Below are positions 5,895 through 9,596 of a stretch of DNA of 9,596 nt, in pieces. Origin of the DNA: CAZIIK01 sp964539235. Its GTDB lineage: Bacteria > Pseudomonadota > Gammaproteobacteria > Francisellales > CACEW01. Under the pieces are notes generated by a model. That model worked only from the letters and a program-made list of their open reading frames with translations, was not told the DNA's origin and ran no database searches. The translations under genes and the position numbers were made by a program. Positions within the stretch are counted from its first letter, which is position 1. Every line of letters starts with the position of its first letter. The stretch lies in the NCBI GenBank assembly GCA_964539235.1, contig CAZIIK010000044.1, positions 1 to 9,596 of the forward strand. Direction: 5' to 3'.

Positions 5895-8597
5895 ATGTCA
5901 ATTTTAAACGTATTTTTTGGCAGTCGCAACGACCGTGTGGTTAAGCGGATGCGCAAACAAGTCGAACGCATTAATGCTTTGGAAACGGATCTAGAAACTT
6001 TAGATGACGCAGCTTTAAAAGCTAAAACCCAAGCTTTCAGGGATCGACTGTCAACTGGTGAATCACTCGAAAAAATCTTGGTTGAAGCTTTTGCCGTGGT
6101 GCGTGAGGCCAGTAAACGTACTTTAGGGATGCGTCATTACGACGTGCAATTGATCGGTGGCATGGTATTGCATGACGGTGATATTGCGGAAATGCATACT
6201 GGGGAAGGTAAAACCTTAGTCGCGACCCTGCCACTCTATTTAAATGCGTTGTCTGGTAAAGGTGTTCATTTGGTGACCGTGAACGATTACTTGGCGCAAC
6301 GCGATGCGGATTTGATGCGACCTTTGTATGAGTTTTTGGGTTTGTCTGTTGGCGTCATTGTCGCCAACCTTTCTCCAGAAGACAGAAAAGCAGCCTATGG
6401 ATCAGATATCACCTATGGCACCAACAACGAATTTGGCTTTGATTATTTGCGCGACAACATGGCATTTATCACAGATGAACAGGTGCAGCGTGAATTGAAT
6501 TTCGTCGTCGTCGATGAAGTTGATTCTATTTTGATTGACGAATCACGCACTCCGTTGATTATTTCTGGCGAAGCAGAAGACAGTTCAGCGTTGTATCAGC
6601 AGCTCACTAAAATCGTACCAAAACTCACTAAGCGTGAGGAAGAGGAAGGTTCAGGAGATTATTACCTGGATGAAAAATCTAAGCAGGCGTATTTAACGGA
6701 TGCCGGCCATGAAACAGTTGAACGCTTATTGATTGAAGCTGGTATTCTGGCTGAAGGCGACAATTTATACAGTGCCAACAATGTCGCCACGATGCACTTT
6801 TTCAGTGCAGTGCTGCGGGCCTATACCCTGTATCAGAAAGATGTTGACTACATCGTCAAGAATAACGAAGTTGTGATTATTGATGAGCATACCGGACGTG
6901 CGATGGATGGTCGGCGCTGGTCTGATGGCCTGCATCAGGCCGTAGAAGCTTTAGAGGGTGTGAAAATTCAAGGTGAAAACCAAACCTTGGCGTCGATCAC
7001 CTTTCAGAATTTCTTTCGCTTTTACGATAAGTTGGCCGGTATGACGGGTACGGCGGACACGGAGGCTTACGAGTTTCATCAGACCTATGGTTTGGAAGTA
7101 GTATTAATTCCCACTAACAAACCGATGATTCGTAAAGACAATCCTGATCTAGTTTATCTCACCATGCAGGAAAAATTTGATGCCATTGTGGAAGAACTCA
7201 AAACCTGTGTGACAGAAAAACGCCCTGTGTTAGTGGGAACGGCATCGATTGAAATGTCTGAATTACTGTCGGGGTTACTTAAGAAAGCAAAGATTAAGCA
7301 TGAAGTGTTAAATGCCAAACAGCATGAGCGTGAAGCGCATATCATTGCGCAAGCAGGTCGTCCTGGAACAGTAACCATCGCAACCAATATGGCCGGTCGT
7401 GGTACCGATATTATTTTGGGTGGCAATTGGCAGGCAGAGGTTGAAGCGTTAGATAAGCCAACCGAGGCCAAAATTGCAAAAATCAAAGCCGATTGTCAAG
7501 AACGCCACGATGCGGTATTGGCTGCAGGCGGTTTGCATATTTTAGGCACAGAGCGTCATGAGTCCCGCCGGATTGATAACCAATTGCGCGGTCGTTCCGG
7601 GCGCCAAGGTGACCCAGGGTCCAGTCGATTTTTCTTGTCGATGGAAGATAATCTGGTGCGGATCTTTGCGGCGGATCGCATGTCAGGCATGTTACGTAAA
7701 CTTGGCCTAAAAGATGGCGAAGCTTTGGAAAGCCGGATGATCACCAAAGCTATTGCCAATGCACAGAAAAAAGTAGAAAACTTTTATTTTGATATGCGTA
7801 AGCACTTGTTGGAGTATGACAACGTTGCGAATGAGCAACGTCAGGTTATCTATCAGCAACGCCATGACCTGCTCAGCACAGATGATGTAACCGAAGTTAT
7901 GGAAGCGATCTTTGCTGATGTCGTGAACCAACTGGTCGACAGCCATATTCCGCCAGAAAGTTTGGAGGAGCAGTGGGATGTCGAAGGTTTGGATTTGGCT
8001 CTTAAGGGTGATTTTGCAACTAATGTGTCTGTCCGCGCTTGGCTGGATGCAGCACAAGAAGTGCCAGAAGAGCATGAATTAAAGCAACGTATTTTCGATG
8101 AAATTCAACGGCAATGGGCGGATAAAGAAGCACAGGCGGATGCCACCATGTTGATGCAATTTCAAAAAACCCTATTACTGCAAACGCTCGATTCCCATTG
8201 GCGCGATAATTTATCCAGTATGGACCACCTGCGTCAAAGCATTAACCTACGCGGTTATGCGCAAAAAGATCCAAAACAGGAATATAAACGTGAAGCATTC
8301 GAATTGTTTGCTCATATGCTGGATAGCTTTAAGCATGAAGTCGTGACAACCTTGTTAAAAGTTGAGGTTAGAGCGCCGGAAGAAGTGGCAGCAGCAGAAG
8401 CACAATGGCGCCAGGAATTTGGTAACATGAATTTTCAACACGCGTCTTTAGGTGAGTTTTCCGGTGACGCAGACTCCGAAGCCAATACTGAGCAGAAACC
8501 CATGCCAGCTCAAGCCGGTGTGCGCGTTGGGCGTAATGATCCCTGCCCTTGTGGTTCTGGTAAGAAATACAAACAGTGTCATGGCAAATTAAGCTAA
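5895..8597 (+). CDS. secA: Preprotein translocase ATPase SecA
   Basis: SecA is the motor that pushes unfolded preproteins through SecYEG. The 900-aa product is nearly the same length as E. coli SecA (901). In order it has an N-terminal helix with FGSRNDR (8-14), and Walker A TGEGKT (102-107). The DEAD-like DEVDSILIDE is at 207-216, followed by the preprotein cross-linking region (about 220-370). The second nucleotide-binding fold contains MAGRGTDI (499-506) and the arginine-rich GTERHESRRIDNQLRGRSGR (551-570). The helical scaffold and wing follow, then a variable linker. The zinc-binding tail has Cys884, Cys886, Cys895 and His896, the site that binds SecB and phospholipid in E. coli. The start matches relatives (MSILNVFFGSRNDR), but no Shine-Dalgarno is seen before the ATG. 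dat follows 9 bp after the stop. Confidence 0.98.
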   Translation: MSILNVFFGSRNDRVVKRMRKQVERINALETDLETLDDAALKAKTQAFRDRLSTGESLEKILVEAFAVVREASKRTLGMRHYDVQLIGGMVLHDGDIAEMHTGEGKTLVATLPLYLNALSGKGVHLVTVNDYLAQRDADLMRPLYEFLGLSVGVIVANLSPEDRKAAYGSDITYGTNNEFGFDYLRDNMAFITDEQVQRELNFVVVDEVDSILIDESRTPLIISGEAEDSSALYQQLTKIVPKLTKREEEEGSGDYYLDEKSKQAYLTDAGHETVERLLIEAGILAEGDNLYSANNVATMHFFSAVLRAYTLYQKDVDYIVKNNEVVIIDEHTGRAMDGRRWSDGLHQAVEALEGVKIQGENQTLASITFQNFFRFYDKLAGMTGTADTEAYEFHQTYGLEVVLIPTNKPMIRKDNPDLVYLTMQEKFDAIVEELKTCVTEKRPVLVGTASIEMSELLSGLLKKAKIKHEVLNAKQHEREAHIIAQAGRPGTVTIATNMAGRGTDIILGGNWQAEVEALDKPTEAKIAKIKADCQERHDAVLAAGGLHILGTERHESRRIDNQLRGRSGRQGDPGSSRFFLSMEDNLVRIFAADRMSGMLRKLGLKDGEALESRMITKAIANAQKKVENFYFDMRKHLLEYDNVANEQRQVIYQQRHDLLSTDDVTEVMEAIFADVVNQLVDSHIPPESLEEQWDVEGLDLALKGDFATNVSVRAWLDAAQEVPEEHELKQRIFDEIQRQWADKEAQADATMLMQFQKTLLLQTLDSHWRDNLSSMDHLRQSINLRGYAQKDPKQEYKREAFELFAHMLDSFKHEVVTTLLKVEVRAPEEVAAAEAQWRQEFGNMNFQHASLGEFSGDADSEANTEQKPMPAQAGVRVGRNDPCPCGSGKKYKQCHGKLS

Positions 8598-8606
8598 GCT
8601 GTACAT

Positions 8607-9434
8607 ATGGATGAAATTGTTTACCTCAATGGCACATATTTACCGGTTTCTGAGGCTTCTATATCGGTCACTGATAGAGGCTTTCTCTTTGCCGATGGGG
8701 TGTATGATTTAGTCAGTGTGCGCCATGGCAAGCCTTTGTTTATGGAAGCACATTTTGCGCGTTTACGTCGCAGTCTACGTGAAATTAACCTGCAATGCCC
8801 ACTGTCTGATGCCGAACTGCAAAATATCTTAATTACCTTACAGCAACGTAATATCGCGGCAGAACGCCAAGGGTTTTATATTCAGGTGACACGCGGTTCA
8901 GAATCACTGCGCCATCACCATTACCGGACCCCAAAGCCAACGGTCTATGCACGATTAGAAACCGTCACCCCTCGAGTTTTATCGGGAGGTGTATCAGTCA
9001 TCACTGGACAAGACATTCGTTGGCAACGTTGTGATATTAAGAGCATCAATCGCTTAGCCAACGTCTTATTTGCACAGCAGGCCAAACAAGCGCAGGCAGA
9101 AGAATTTATCATTCTGCAGGGAGATTATGTTTTAGAAGGCTCTACTAGCAATGTCTTTATTGTCAAAGATGGACAAATTATTACGTCGCCGCTATCAGAT
9201 GATATTTTAAGTGGCATTACACGTCGCGCGGTGATGGCAGTTGCAGACCAGGTGGCGCCCTGTCTATCACGGCCTTTTTATGTCTCGGAACTTTATGCAG
9301 CAGATGAGGTATGGCTAACATCTTCTTCGCGTGATATCACGCCAGTGATTAGTGTTGACGGCCAGTCAATTGGCTCTGGCAAACCAGGTCCGATTTACCA
9401 TCAAGTTCTCGCAGCTTATCAACAAGCTTGTTAA
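8607..9434 (+). CDS. dat: D-amino acid aminotransferase (D-alanine transaminase, PLP fold type IV)
   Basis: The 275-aa product belongs to the class IV aminotransferases shared by D-amino acid transaminase, IlvE and PabC. It fits D-amino acid transaminase best. By comparison with the Bacillus YM-1 enzyme, PLP lysine Lys145 (CDIKSINRL, 142-150), Glu177 (LEGSTSN, 176-182) and Tyr33 are conserved. The carboxylate trap Arg98/His100 appears as Arg102 and His104 in the segment RGSESLRHHHY (96-106), and Arg52 lies in the PLP phosphate region. The reaction is D-Ala plus 2-oxoglutarate to pyruvate plus D-Glu, reversible, giving peptidoglycan D-amino acids. The gene is 9 bp after secA, without a clear Shine-Dalgarno, so it is likely cotranscribed. 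It ends the block; an insertion sequence begins 17 bp after its stop. Exact substrate range cannot be read from sequence. Confidence 0.88.
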   Translation: MDEIVYLNGTYLPVSEASISVTDRGFLFADGVYDLVSVRHGKPLFMEAHFARLRRSLREINLQCPLSDAELQNILITLQQRNIAAERQGFYIQVTRGSESLRHHHYRTPKPTVYARLETVTPRVLSGGVSVITGQDIRWQRCDIKSINRLANVLFAQQAKQAQAEEFIILQGDYVLEGSTSNVFIVKDGQIITSPLSDDILSGITRRAVMAVADQVAPCLSRPFYVSELYAADEVWLTSSSRDITPVISVDGQSIGSGKPGPIYHQVLAAYQQAC

Positions 9435-9451
9435 GTGGTTCCAAGGTCTCA

Positions 9452-9504
9452 GAGTCTGTCCGAAAATGGGTATTTTTCTTGTTATGCATTCAAACAGATG
9501 CGGA
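9452..9504 (+). repeat. IS terminus, right copy
   Basis: Starting GAGTCTGTCCGAAAAT, this matches 246-194 of the other strand with only two mismatches. The TCA at 9449-9451 just outside fits a 3-bp TNA target duplication. Weaker similarity continues outward to 9437, three bases past the dat stop. A small hairpin-forming sequence GCATTCAAACAGATGC sits at 9486-9501. This end belongs to the IS whose transposase starts at 9564. Confidence 0.75.
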
Positions 9505-9563
9505 TTTTTGGGATGTGCAGGGTCATAATACCGATTTGTCACGTGATATGCAGCACACAAGCC

Positions 9564-9596
9564 ATGGAAAAGGTATACCCGAGTGATTTGACGGAT
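9564..9596 (+). CDS. IS5-family transposase, N-terminal fragment (runs off the window)
   Basis: Only the first 11 codons are present: MEKVYPSDLTD. The YPSDLTD motif close to the start is characteristic of IS5-family transposases with the DUF4096 N-terminal domain, which usually continue with a Gln-Trp and a Pro-Leu-Leu-Pro stretch. The catalytic DDE residues lie outside the window, so whether the copy is intact is unknown. An in-frame GTG at 9543 is an alternative start, but the ATG gives the usual N-terminus. Confidence 0.65.
   Translation, partial: MEKVYPSDLTD

Larger units (their letters stand above)
9452..9596 (+). mobile_element. IS5-family insertion sequence, 5' part, cut by the window edge
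   Basis: The element begins with a terminal repeat at 9452 and, 112 bp in, the start of a transposase gene with the N-terminus typical of the IS5-family DUF4096 group. The candidate target duplication TCA (9449-9451) points to an IS427/IS1031-like subgroup with TNA sites. Insertion 17 bp after the dat stop leaves dat intact. The far end, with its inverted repeat and second TCA, lies outside the window. Confidence 0.7.

Noticed and set aside
366..9434. A hidden novel system among the eight genes
   Set aside because: All eight are recognisable housekeeping genes with their key residues intact; there is no unknown gene, CRISPR array, toxin pair or defence-like domain in the block.
9366..9560. 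64-codon frame on the - strand covering the right IS end
   Set aside because: It overlaps the dat 3' end and the IS terminus. The left copy also encodes a similar short peptide (HLFECITRKIP), which follows from the DNA repeat itself and is not evidence of a gene.

Overview
The window is a compact stretch of gammaproteobacterial chromosome carrying the distal part of a division and cell wall (dcw) cluster. Eight complete genes all lie on the + strand, in the order ddl, ftsQ, ftsA, ftsZ, lpxC, dciA (DUF721), secA, dat. SecA, FtsZ, LpxC and Ddl align well with their E. coli counterparts from memory. The organism makes lipid A (lpxC), so it is Gram-negative. It has dciA next to secA, as in proteobacteria that load DnaB without an enterobacterial DnaC. 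The genus cannot be fixed from this sequence; a non-enteric gammaproteobacterium of moderate GC is the safe call.

Layout. Positions 1-365 hold no gene. They contain a rho-independent terminator (37-58), a sequence that matches an insertion-sequence end (194-246), and the leader of ddl. From 366 to 5801 the genes are tightly packed: ddl and ftsQ overlap by 11 bp, ftsA and ftsZ are 13 bp apart, lpxC starts on the base after the ftsZ stop, and dciA starts inside the end of lpxC. The only gaps inside this block lie before ftsA (about 90 bp) and before secA (93 bp). Each has a candidate promoter, and the secA one carries two palindromes. dat follows secA by 9 bp. From 9452 to the window edge is the start of an IS5-family insertion sequence, with the first 11 codons of its transposase.

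How the genes work together. Dat makes or interconverts D-amino acids (D-Ala, D-Glu) and Ddl joins two D-Ala, so both ends of the block feed peptidoglycan precursor supply. FtsQ, FtsA and FtsZ are divisome components. LpxC commits precursor to lipid A, SecA drives export of envelope proteins, and DciA acts on the replicative helicase. The block therefore couples envelope growth, division, secretion and replication.

What stands out. The gene block is flanked by near-identical IS ends (52 of 53-54 positions apart from two mismatches) in inverted orientation about 9.2 kb apart. The left one points an outward -35-like element at ddl. LpxC lacks the C-terminal tail that carries the FtsH degradation signal in E. 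coli. The usual upstream partners murC and murB are not next to ddl. I see no previously undescribed multi-gene system: the genes are core housekeeping genes, and the novelty is in the flanks and regulation.
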